Source: RBG-16-42-24 sp964396785 (GTDB taxonomy: Bacteria; Patescibacteriota; Microgenomatia; UBA8517). Taken from it: 7,524 bases of DNA. The translations under genes and the position numbers were made by a program. Shown piece after piece: positions 1-5,869 of the stretch. Below the pieces are notes generated by a model. The model had not been told where the DNA came from and made no database searches. It saw only the letters and a list, made by a program, of their open reading frames with translations. Numbering within the stretch: position 1 is the stretch's first letter; each line of letters starts with the position of its first letter. The stretch spans positions 1-7,524 of the forward strand of contig CAYNFU010000033.1 of assembly GCA_964396785.1 (NCBI GenBank), in the 5' to 3' direction.

Positions 1-41
1 GTTTTCAATACAATAAATTGTATATACTAAACACTACAATG

Positions 42-557
42 TCAAGTGGTCATTCTTTTGGATTTTGTACCCTTGATATATTCTTTGAGAAAACCCCAAA
101 AAACTTTTTGGACGTTACCTTGGTTGAGATCTTTTATATCGATGAATTTTAGTTCGGCGGTATCAGAACCGTTACCGTCTTTTAGCATCTTCCCTCCAGT
201 CCGAAGAACCTCGTAATATATAAAAATTCCGTGGACATCCTCTCCTCCCGAGGTAAAATAATCTTCATCAACATCAAGAAGCTTCCCCCTTTTTACTTTT
301 AAGCCGGTCTCTTCTTCATACTCCCGGTAAAGGCCTTGGGTAATACTTTCTCCCATTCCGATTCCGCCTCCAGGAACACCGAATTTACTAAGCAGAGGAT
401 GTCTTTGAAGTAGAATTTTATTCCCAACTTTTAAAATGCCGTAAGCACTGACACGAAACCTAAATTTGTAAAGCGGGCGTTTTTGTCTTTTGTCGAAAAA
501 ATCATGGGAGGTAACAAATATATTGCGCGGAATTTTCGGGAGTAATTTTTCAGCCAC
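42..557 (-). CDS. NUDIX hydrolase
   Basis: A 171-residue protein with a complete Nudix box at residues 64-86 (G-x5-E-x7-REYEEETGL), the Mg-binding signature of enzymes that hydrolyse nucleoside diphosphates linked to another moiety. The beta-strand region before the box (about 30-62) and the 'FKFIDI'-like end region match a single-domain Nudix fold of usual length. The substrate cannot be deduced: mutagenic dNTPs, sugar nucleotides and cap-like ends are all possible. The start is GTG at 557-555, chosen because an extended -10 box (TGATATAAT on the minus strand, 572-564) ends exactly 6 nt upstream, so the transcript would begin at or next to the G of GTG with no leader. There is no Shine-Dalgarno sequence. 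The stop is TGA. The gene is divergent from the GreA-like gene. The family call is firm; the substrate is unknown. Confidence 0.93.
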   Translation of the reverse strand: MAEKLLPKIPRNIFVTSHDFFDKRQKRPLYKFRFRVSAYGILKVGNKILLQRHPLLSKFGVPGGGIGMGESITQGLYREYEEETGLKVKRGKLLDVDEDYFTSGGEDVHGIFIYYEVLRTGGKMLKDGNGSDTAELKFIDIKDLNQGNVQKVFWGFLKEYIKGTKSKRMTT

Positions 558-563
558 AGAGCG

Positions 564-572
564 ATTATATCA
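564..572 (-). promoter_or_regulatory. Extended -10 promoter of the NUDIX gene
   Basis: The minus strand reads TGATATAAT, a perfect TGn extended -10 with consensus TATAAT. No good -35 box is seen at 16-18 nt, which an extended -10 can tolerate. Six nt separate the hexamer from the GTG start, predicting a leaderless transcript. Confidence 0.6.
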
Positions 573-583
573 TTTAGGTCTAT

Positions 584-664
584 GGCACGACTTCTCTCCA
601 GATTATTCCGTGGTGGGTGAGTTCTGTGGGGCAGGTGAAGATAAGGGTCGGATCGTATTCAAAA
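584..664 (+). repeat. Dispersed element, copy 1
   Basis: This segment aligns without gaps to 7070-7150, with about 52 of 81 positions identical by hand count, including runs TGGGTGA and CGTATTCAAAA. In the frame starting at 584 it reads GTTSLQII...WWVSSVGQV...GSYSK, related to the peptide of the other copies. It lies between the divergent NUDIX and GreA-like genes, and the same frame runs without a stop into the GreA-like gene. See copies at 5843 and 7070. Confidence 0.55.
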
Positions 665-687
665 TTCTTGAACTTATCTGATAAAAT
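658..687 (+). promoter_or_regulatory. Promoter of the GreA-like gene
   Basis: An extended -10, TGATAAAAT (679-687), lies 7 nt before the ATG at 695, with a weak -35-like TTCAAA at 658-663 (18-nt spacer). The predicted start of transcription falls at or one base before the ATG, and no Shine-Dalgarno sequence is present, so the message looks leaderless. Confidence 0.55.
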
Positions 688-694
688 ACCAGTT

Positions 695-1201
695 ATGGAA
701 AATTTAGAAAAACGAGGAAAACAGAAACGAAATTTAATGACCGCCCACACAAAAACCATACTTGAGGAAAACTTGAGACAAACAACATTGAGACTTAATG
801 AATCTCAACTCGCAATAGGTGAAGCGGCTGGAAGAGAAAGCGATTGGCATGATAATGCCGCTTTCGACTATGCAAATATGGAATGTGATCTTAATTCGGC
901 CAAGCTGGCAAATCTGGAAAGAAAACTTCAAAATCCGGAAATAATATTACCAAGACAAGAAGTGAATGAGGTTAGTGTTGGAAATACCGTAGTGGTTAGA
1001 TTTCAAGATAAATCCGATGAAGAAACGTTTACTATTCTCGGACCCGACGATGGTGGGAAAAAACCTGGATGGTTATCATATTTATCACCACTAGCAATAA
1101 GCCTCATTGGTAAAAAAGAGGGAGAAACAGCTGAATTTTCAGTTGGAGAACGGGAAAAATATAAAGTATCAATTGTTAAAATACTGTCCGGGAATTTTTA
1201 A
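695..1201 (+). CDS. GreA/GreB-like transcript cleavage factor
   Basis: From the ATG at 695 the protein has 168 residues, close to GreA (about 158). Residues 15-85 form the long coiled-coil hairpin. Its tip reads SDWHDNAAF, aligning with the GDLKENAEY tip of GreA, so the two acidic residues that hold the catalytic metal in RNA polymerase are D50 and D53 (the second usually Glu). Residues 95-165 match the FKBP-like C-terminal domain, including SYLSPLAISLIGKKEGE. Factors of this family rescue backtracked polymerase by stimulating RNA cleavage. The same frame is open back to a GTG at 617, but that extension overlaps the dispersed element and a promoter with extended -10 sits just before 695, so the shorter form is preferred. 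It diverges clearly from canonical GreA and may be a paralogue. Confidence 0.85.
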   Translation: MENLEKRGKQKRNLMTAHTKTILEENLRQTTLRLNESQLAIGEAAGRESDWHDNAAFDYANMECDLNSAKLANLERKLQNPEIILPRQEVNEVSVGNTVVVRFQDKSDEETFTILGPDDGGKKPGWLSYLSPLAISLIGKKEGETAEFSVGEREKYKVSIVKILSGNF

Positions 1202-1220
1202 CTATAAACAATAATAGTTA
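1199..1220 (+). promoter_or_regulatory. Inverted repeat over the GreA-like stop codon
   Basis: Perfect 7-nt arms TAACTAT (1199-1205) and ATAGTTA (1214-1220) with an 8-nt loop. The left arm contains the stop codon. The stem is all but one pair A-T and is not followed by a T-run, so it is a poor intrinsic terminator. It ends 2 nt before the shared 20-bp element and could be part of the radical SAM operon control region. Confidence 0.35.
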
Positions 1221-1222
1221 CC

Positions 1223-1244
1223 TAATTTGAGAATATCCCTATAG
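1223..1244 (+). repeat. Bracketing element, left copy (plus)
   Basis: Contains the 20-bp sequence TAATTTGAATATCCCTATAG with an extra GA inserted after TAATTTGA. The same 20 bp occur on the minus strand at 5764-5745, upstream of the kinase gene. Here it lies 49 nt before the radical SAM ATG and about 50-70 nt before the predicted transcription start, a position suitable for an activator or upstream element. It could instead be one terminal inverted repeat of a cassette. Confidence 0.6.
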
Positions 1245-1258
1245 GATCTTAATTTTTA

Positions 1259-1287
1259 TTGTTTTACGTAGCTAAAAGGCTTATAAT
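1259..1287 (+). promoter_or_regulatory. Promoter of the radical SAM operon
   Basis: TTGTTT (1259-1264), a 17-nt spacer and a consensus TATAAT (1282-1287). The ATG at 1294 begins after exactly 6 nt, so the predicted +1 is the A of the start codon. No Shine-Dalgarno sequence is present. Leaderless initiation is inferred. Confidence 0.6.
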
Positions 1288-1293
1288 CCAAAA

Positions 1294-2622
1294 ATGGTCG
1301 ATAGAGATCAGGACATAGATCGTTCTAAGGGCCTTACTCTAGTAGATAGATATCAAGGTCTTCCTACCTTGGCCAAATGGAAGGTGGCCCTACTGGAATA
1401 TGGGGTTGATCTTCAGGACCCGAATACATTTACAGACTATGAAGGTATATCGCAATATAAGACAAAAAGGGCAGTAAAATCTCCAGTTGTTGAAAAGTTT
1501 CAGTTCAAAGATTCTTCGGATAACAACTCATTAATACCGTCAGAGGTAATTATTACCGAGGAAGGGACAGAAAAAACCTCGTTGGTTAAATTGGGATATC
1601 GTAAGGGCTCTCCTATTCTAATAGACAGACGGGGGGATGAAATATTTATGGTCGACAAAAAAACAGGCAATAGAATTCCGGTCGATATAAATCTGGTCAA
1701 AAATAGGGCTTACACTTCGGCTACATTGCCTGAAAGCATAAATCCAGACCAACCAAAACTCGAGGATTTAGTTCAAGTTGTTGGTCAAGACAGAATCGGG
1801 GTTCTAGCTTTCTCAGGATGCTGGTACTGGACAAGCAATAATCCTTGTAAGTTCTGTGACTCAAACCCTAAAAGAGAAGACGAGTTGTCAGCTATGCCAT
1901 CGCTTAACACTTTTGCTGATTCCAAATTTAATGAAGAAGACTGGTGGGAACAATATAAAGAAGATTATTTGAAGGGTGTTAAGTATGCGTTTAAATACGT
2001 TCTAGATAATGAAGAGGTTGGTCCCCATAGACATTTTCAACTTATGGCTGGAAATCTTATTCGTACCGAAAGAGTTTGGGATATTTGTGGCCAGATTGCT
2101 GAGACGCTAAATCAGGTCGAACCCTTGTCAGATTTTGACAGTTATTTAAACATCAGCCCTCCGATCAGGAATGTTGAAGAAAGTCTGAGAAGAGCAAAAG
2201 AGCAATTAGGATTTAGGCAAGTTGCATTTAATATGGAAGTTATTGGTAAAGCCCGTTTTAAAGAAGTTTGCCCAGGCAAATATTCAACAATAGGCTACGA
2301 CAATAGTATAAATGCCCTTAAGGCCGCTGTTCCTATCTTTGGTCGTGGCAATGTCCGAAGCAACTTTGTATTAGGAGCTCAACCAGTTGAGGAGTTGCTT
2401 GACGGAGTTCGGGAACTTGCGGAACAAGGTATCGCATCAGATTATAGTGTTTTTGTTCCAAAGCCGGGAACTCCTTGGGCGGGAAGACCATCACCAGATA
2501 TTAAGACGATTATCGATTTTACAAATGAGCTTGTAGTTATTTATAAACGGCAAGGGTTCAAGGGAATTTACTGTGGCCTAAGCAGTCGCTCCAATATCTT
2601 TCACGAAGTATTGGCCGGATAA
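1294..2622 (+). CDS. Radical SAM enzyme with CX8CX2C motif
   Basis: A 442-residue protein. C176, C185 and C188 (GCWYWTSNNPCKFC) form a CX8CX2C motif, a noncanonical spacing of the CX3CX2C loop that binds the 4Fe-4S cluster and S-adenosylmethionine; Elp3 with CX9CX2C is a known precedent for a long loop. The barrel continues to about residue 400, with a strand carrying E315 followed by PGKYSTIGYDNS, similar in pattern to LipA/BioB-type proteins, then FVLG at 358-361 and PKPGTPW at 389-395. Residues 1-170 precede the motif and match no domain I recognise. Substrate and reaction are unknown. It is first in an operon and lies 2 nt before the phosphoribosyltransferase-like gene, suggesting coupled translation. 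The radical SAM assignment is confident; subfamily is not assigned. Confidence 0.85.
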   Translation: MVDRDQDIDRSKGLTLVDRYQGLPTLAKWKVALLEYGVDLQDPNTFTDYEGISQYKTKRAVKSPVVEKFQFKDSSDNNSLIPSEVIITEEGTEKTSLVKLGYRKGSPILIDRRGDEIFMVDKKTGNRIPVDINLVKNRAYTSATLPESINPDQPKLEDLVQVVGQDRIGVLAFSGCWYWTSNNPCKFCDSNPKREDELSAMPSLNTFADSKFNEEDWWEQYKEDYLKGVKYAFKYVLDNEEVGPHRHFQLMAGNLIRTERVWDICGQIAETLNQVEPLSDFDSYLNISPPIRNVEESLRRAKEQLGFRQVAFNMEVIGKARFKEVCPGKYSTIGYDNSINALKAAVPIFGRGNVRSNFVLGAQPVEELLDGVRELAEQGIASDYSVFVPKPGTPWAGRPSPDIKTIIDFTNELVVIYKRQGFKGIYCGLSSRSNIFHEVLAG

Positions 2623-2624
2623 AT

Positions 2625-3734
2625 ATGGCAGAACGTATTATTGCCGGTGAGTTTAGAGAAGCCTCTTTCATTGAAGCCCATACAAAATTTGATGAATGGC
2701 ATAAGCGGCAAGAGGTGTCTTTTGAAACCCGCGAACTTGAAAATGTATTAGATGCCAAAAGTAGAGGGTGGACTTATAAAAGGACGACAGAGGGATTTAT
2801 TGTTCGGGCTCCCGAGCAGTGGCTTGTTGATCTTACTGATCCGTATAAAGTTTCCGCATGTGGTGATGTGGTAAGTAATCTTGCGTATTACAAATTTTTA
2901 AAGGTATTGGTAAATGAGCAACGTTTTGATGATTTTATGCGATTGGTAGCTAAAAAAAACGGGATGCAAGGATTGGTTATACAAAATTTGCAAGGTCCGT
3001 CCCTCGAAACAGAAATCAGAGTAGCTGGTTCAGATAAACGAATCTCGGACGTATCAAAACTAGCATTTTGGGAAGCAAGACAAAGTTCCATTTGGCCAAG
3101 TGTACATGAACAAGCCCAAAGACAACTTGGTGGTGTACGACCAATCAATTTTGAAAGAGAGTCGCTTTTTGAAAACAATCAAGAGCTCGCACAGTTTTAT
3201 GCGTATGTTAAAGAAAGACTTTCTATGGTTGATTACGTGCGGGGAGATGTTTTTAACCCTGAACATATTTCTGGATTATTTAAAGATGTCCCTCCATTTG
3301 ATGTATATGTTTTCATTCCATGGGGCTCTTTACGATATCTTCCAAGTTTTCTAACCGACGAAAACGTTTCAAAAGTCATGTTTTGGGAAATTCATTATGA
3401 TGGTTGCCAAGAATATACAAATAGATTTTTAGCAAAAGATATTGAAGGAAAGCAGGTTCTTATTATTGACAACTCATATTCCGGGGGAACATTGACTAAA
3501 ATGAGAGATATAATCACCAAGGAAGGCGGGATTCCATCACGTCTTGCACTGTTTCCTAAAAGTAGGCTTTCTGTACGAAATTCTGAACTAGCATTGGTAT
3601 TAGATACAATTATTCAATCTAAAACAATAAATACTGAAAACCCTAGCTGGGCAACTGATCTGTATAGAAGTGTTCTTGCTCCAAGGCAATCTTCTTTTAC
3701 TAGTAATGATAGAATGAATTCAAGCGATGTATAG
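2625..3734 (+). CDS. Phosphoribosyltransferase-like protein
   Basis: A 369-residue protein whose C-terminal half resembles a type I phosphoribosyltransferase. Residues 278-290, VLIIDNSYSGGTL, match the PRPP-binding loop (four hydrophobic residues, two acidic residues, then a small-residue loop ending in GGT). The second acidic residue is replaced by N283, which may weaken catalysis or mark a distinct subfamily. Strands at about 222-232 (FDVYVFIPWG) fit the preceding Rossmann-like core. The first 180 or so residues are not recognised and make the protein much longer than a simple phosphoribosyltransferase (about 180-230). It starts 2 nt after the radical SAM stop without a Shine-Dalgarno sequence. 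Expected chemistry would join or remove a base at the 1-position of ribose 5-phosphate. The family is likely; activity is uncertain. Confidence 0.7.
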   Translation: MAERIIAGEFREASFIEAHTKFDEWHKRQEVSFETRELENVLDAKSRGWTYKRTTEGFIVRAPEQWLVDLTDPYKVSACGDVVSNLAYYKFLKVLVNEQRFDDFMRLVAKKNGMQGLVIQNLQGPSLETEIRVAGSDKRISDVSKLAFWEARQSSIWPSVHEQAQRQLGGVRPINFERESLFENNQELAQFYAYVKERLSMVDYVRGDVFNPEHISGLFKDVPPFDVYVFIPWGSLRYLPSFLTDENVSKVMFWEIHYDGCQEYTNRFLAKDIEGKQVLIIDNSYSGGTLTKMRDIITKEGGIPSRLALFPKSRLSVRNSELALVLDTIIQSKTINTENPSWATDLYRSVLAPRQSSFTSNDRMNSSDV

Positions 3735-3749
3735 TATTTATTAACTTTA

Positions 3750-4340
3750 ATGAATAACAACTATATTGAAAAGGAAATTAAAGTCAAGATAAAAAACCCA
3801 AGACTGCTTCTTTCACTCTTGGCTGAAAAGAAAGCTAAAAAGACAGGACAAGGGTTCCAAAGGACAACTCGAATGGATACCCCCAACCTTAATTTGGAAA
3901 AACAAGGAACTTTTTTACGAATACGTACTGGTGGAAAAAACATTGTAACCCTCAAGAAAAAAATAAAAGGGAATGGAGAAGTATTTGAACGTCAAGAGCT
4001 TGAAACCGAAGTAAAAGATCCAGAATTACTGGCAGACATTTTTGCTAATCTTGGTTTTACGAAACGATTTATTATGGAAAAATACCGTATCGATTATGTT
4101 TATAAAAATACAAAAATTTCACTTGATGAACTACCTTTTGGAGTATTTATCGAAATCGAGGGTGAAGCGGAAGATATAGTTAATATTTCTCATGAACTCA
4201 ACCTGGATTTGTCAAGAAAAATTATTGTCACCTACTGGGATTTATTTGAAGAGTATAAGAAAAAAACAGGGGAAAAGGGTGAAAATATTGTGTTTCCATC
4301 AAATTATCATTCAATTCTCTCTATCGCCGCAGATGCCTGA
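3750..4340 (+). CDS. CYTH-domain protein (CyaB/ThTPase-like)
   Basis: A 196-residue protein with the ExExK signature at its N-terminus (E7, E9, K11), basic strands FLRIR (55-59) and TLKKK (67-71), KYRIDY (111-116), and an acidic LDELPFGVFIEIEGE (125-139). These are the charged strands that line the tunnel of triphosphate-tunnel metalloenzymes. Members include class IV adenylyl cyclases, thiamine triphosphatases and inorganic triphosphatases; the LDELP...FIEIEG segment is most like CyaB-type proteins. It could make a cyclic nucleotide or hydrolyse a triphosphate, and the sequence does not decide. It starts 15 nt after the preceding TAG, in the same frame, with an AT-rich spacer and no Shine-Dalgarno sequence; TATAGT at 3730-3735 might give an internal short-leader promoter. 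The stop is TGA. Confidence 0.88.
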   Translation: MNNNYIEKEIKVKIKNPRLLLSLLAEKKAKKTGQGFQRTTRMDTPNLNLEKQGTFLRIRTGGKNIVTLKKKIKGNGEVFERQELETEVKDPELLADIFANLGFTKRFIMEKYRIDYVYKNTKISLDELPFGVFIEIEGEAEDIVNISHELNLDLSRKIIVTYWDLFEEYKKKTGEKGENIVFPSNYHSILSIAADA

Positions 4341-4355
4341 TTAGCATTTTATTAT

Positions 4356-4850
4356 ATGGCAGAAAGAAAAGTATTTGTACCACCAGAATACGTCTCATCT
4401 AAACAAAAAGTTATTTTCCTTGCTGGACCAATACAGGGCGCACCCAATTGGCAATCCGAAGCTATAAAAGTATTAACTACTTTGAATCCAGATATTACTC
4501 TAGTTTCTCCAAGAAGAGAAACGTTTGAAGGTATTAGTTATGACGAGCAAGTTGATTGGGAAACTGATCATTTGAGAAAAGCTGGAAAAAATGGAGTAAT
4601 TATGTTTTGGCTGGCCAAAGAAGTTAATCAAATTCCGGGAAGATCATATGCACAAACTTCGCGGGCGGAATTATTTGAGTGGAAAGTGAAACACGAAAGA
4701 GACGGAGCGAAACTGGTTATTGGCATAGAAAAAGGATTCTCTGGCTCTAAATATATTAAAAAGAGATTTAGTCAAGATAGTCCTGATATACCAATTTTAA
4801 GTTCATTAGAAGAAACTTGTAAAACAGCGCTGGAAATGATTGAGAGCTAG
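4356..4850 (+). CDS. Nucleoside 2-deoxyribosyltransferase-like protein
   Basis: A 164-residue protein with the pattern of the nucleoside 2-deoxyribosyltransferase superfamily: FLAGPI (21-26) and NW (31-32) near the start, SPRR (51-54), YDEQVDWE (62-69), FW (84-85), and TSRAELFEW (101-109), in which E105 is the expected nucleophile. Length is typical. The family either swaps bases on deoxynucleosides through a 2-deoxyribosyl-enzyme intermediate or, as in DNPH1/Rcl, hydrolyses deoxynucleoside monophosphates. It lies 15 nt after the CYTH stop in the same frame. Its last four bases (CTAG, 4847-4850) also hold the stop codon of the opposing kinase gene. With the phosphoribosyltransferase-like and kinase genes it points to handling of a nucleoside or nucleotide. 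Family call good, substrate unknown. Confidence 0.85.
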   Translation: MAERKVFVPPEYVSSKQKVIFLAGPIQGAPNWQSEAIKVLTTLNPDITLVSPRRETFEGISYDEQVDWETDHLRKAGKNGVIMFWLAKEVNQIPGRSYAQTSRAELFEWKVKHERDGAKLVIGIEKGFSGSKYIKKRFSQDSPDIPILSSLEETCKTALEMIES

Positions 4851-5716
4851 ATAGCCCGTTCAACCATTCTTCTTTTAATGTCTTCGTATATTGTACTAGT
4901 TACTTCCTCCGGCTGTAACTCTGCGTTAACTACTACCAGTCTTGTATCGCATTCTGCATTAAGAATACTTGCGGCCTGCATGAAATATTTCCGCTCATTT
5001 ATCATTGTCTTAAATGATATAAAAGAATAACCTTCGGCGCTCTTGGGTACTATTGCATGATTTCCATCAAGTAAGTGAAGAGTTTTAGCTCGAATGGTAT
5101 CTGCGGAATCAGAAGGAGCACCAATCTGGTTACATACCCTCTCGATCACCTCTTCTGGTCTAGATAAATTTGTGCAGATACGAGCTATCATTCGAGCATA
5201 AGCCGTTTCTGGGCTGATATCAAAAAGATATTGCGTATCTATATGGAGTTGCTTAGCATAATCAATTCCTTTGCGTAAAATGTCGCCCAAAAAAGGGTTA
5301 CTATCATCTGTTGAAATTGAATAAACCCATGGCATGAGGGGAGTCCTGTCAAGTAATATCAATTGTAAATTGTCTCTTTCTGGAATTTCCGTCATTATTT
5401 TCCTCATCTGGTATCTCATACCTAGCATAAAAATACGGTCTTTTCGAGCGTCCTGCATTTGTTTTTCTGAAGCTTCGCCGGTTGAGATTAGATGAGTTCT
5501 ATATTCTTTTATCTTTCTTAGCCAATCAGTTCTTTCTCCTGTTCCCATACCGGATATTTTGTAGCCGGCCGTTATAAAACCGGCTTGAGCAATTTCCGGT
5601 TCTAAAGCTCTTATAATATGACTTTTACCACTTCCGCCCATACCTTCAAAGGCGAAAAAGGGGATCCTACTAGGAACTGTTTCTAACTCAGCGTCTTGTC
5701 GTTCTTTGTCACCCAT
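4847..5716 (-). CDS. Thymidylate kinase-like P-loop kinase
   Basis: A 289-residue protein with a Walker A loop FEGMGGSGKS (residues 23-32; G25, G30, K31, S32), preceded by a hydrophobic strand as in thymidylate kinase. LILLDRTPLMPWVYS (119-133) corresponds to the DR...S..AY motif of dTMP kinases, and YLFDISPETAYARMIAR (163-179) to the LYLD-PE-A--R-- strand and LID side. It is longer than housekeeping dTMP kinases (about 205-215), with an extra C-terminal stretch (about 220-289). A nucleoside monophosphate or nucleoside is the likely phosphate acceptor. The start at 5716 is followed by acceptable N-terminal sequence and preceded by AGG and GGAG stretches (spacings 8 and 2 nt), the nearest thing to a Shine-Dalgarno site in the window. 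It converges on the four-gene operon. Confidence 0.82.
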   Translation of the reverse strand: MGDKERQDAELETVPSRIPFFAFEGMGGSGKSHIIRALEPEIAQAGFITAGYKISGMGTGERTDWLRKIKEYRTHLISTGEASEKQMQDARKDRIFMLGMRYQMRKIMTEIPERDNLQLILLDRTPLMPWVYSISTDDSNPFLGDILRKGIDYAKQLHIDTQYLFDISPETAYARMIARICTNLSRPEEVIERVCNQIGAPSDSADTIRAKTLHLLDGNHAIVPKSAEGYSFISFKTMINERKYFMQAASILNAECDTRLVVVNAELQPEEVTSTIYEDIKRRMVERAI

Positions 5717-5727
5717 AACTCCAACCT

Positions 5728-5745
5728 GTGTAGTTTAAACTACAC
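5728..5745. promoter_or_regulatory. 18-bp perfect palindrome (operator candidate)
   Basis: GTGTAGTTTAAACTACAC is identical to its own reverse complement. It lies 11 nt upstream of the kinase ATG and abuts a -10-like TATAGT (minus strand 5749-5744), so it would cover the transcription start of the kinase, a common repressor position. No DNA-binding regulator is encoded in the window. Confidence 0.55.
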
Positions 5746-5749
5746 TATA
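5744..5749 (-). promoter_or_regulatory. Possible -10 box of the kinase gene
   Basis: TATAGT on the minus strand (5 of 6 to consensus) would start transcription near 5737, giving a leader of about 20 nt that contains AGGTTGGAG. No convincing -35 box is found at 16-18 nt, so an activator acting through the adjacent shared element is possible. Confidence 0.35.
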
Positions 5750-5764
5750 GGGATATTCAAATTA
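5745..5764 (-). repeat. Bracketing element, right copy (minus)
   Basis: On the minus strand this is TAATTTGAATATCCCTATAG, identical over all 20 bases to the plus copy at 1223-1244 apart from a 2-nt GA insertion there. It points toward the kinase gene, with 28 nt between its end and the ATG, and overlaps the last base of the 18-bp palindrome. Confidence 0.6.
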
Positions 5765-5769
5765 AACGG

Positions 5770-5797
5770 TTGACACTCTTTTTGGAAATTGTGTCAA
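5770..5797. promoter_or_regulatory. Inverted repeat TTGACAC/GTGTCAA
   Basis: Perfect 7-nt arms at 5770-5776 and 5791-5797, separated by 14 nt. It lies 5 nt beyond the right bracketing element, on the side away from the kinase. It may be a dyad protein-binding site; each arm also resembles a -35 box (TTGACA), but no -10 hexamer stands at a usable distance on either strand. Confidence 0.35.
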
Positions 5798-5842
5798 TTG
5801 TTAATTTGCCAGTTGTTGAGAGTGGGTAGTTCCCGTCAGGGG

Positions 5843-5869
5843 GCTACTTCTTTCCGCCTCATTCTTCTT
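5843..5869 (+). repeat. Dispersed element, short copy 3
   Basis: Aligns without gaps to 7073-7099. Seven of 27 bases differ, all transitions, and six of these are third positions of the frame reading ATSFRLILL here and ATSFHLILL there. Only the first third of the element is present. It overlaps by two bases the stop codon of the small CxxC protein on the other strand. Confidence 0.5.

Noticed and set aside
8..23. Inverted repeat ATACAAT-AA-ATTGTAT downstream of the NUDIX gene as a terminator
   Set aside because: The loop of 2 nt is too tight, the stem is A-T rich, and no T-run follows on the minus strand.
490..681. Plus-strand open frame of 63 codons across the NUDIX start and the GreA-like promoter
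   Set aside because: It overlaps the NUDIX gene antisense and matches no family; the related segment at 7070-7150 does not favour this frame over the one with third-position changes.
617..694. GTG start adding 26 residues to the GreA-like protein
   Set aside because: The added residues are not part of the Gre fold, they overlap the dispersed element, and an extended -10 lies just before the ATG at 695. It cannot be fully excluded because the frame is open.
1294..2622. Identification of the radical SAM enzyme as a prokaryotic viperin
   Set aside because: Viperins have a CX3CX2C motif and a shorter N-terminus; only the presence of a nearby nucleotide kinase is similar.
3750..4850. TGA recoding that would fuse the CYTH and deoxyribosyltransferase-like proteins
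   Set aside because: The NUDIX gene also ends at TGA, both flanking proteins are full-length single domains, and no gene here contains an internal TGA, so the standard code is simpler.
1223..5764. Insertion sequence or transposon
   Set aside because: No transposase, integrase or target-site duplication is seen; only the inverted 20-bp elements hint at mobility.
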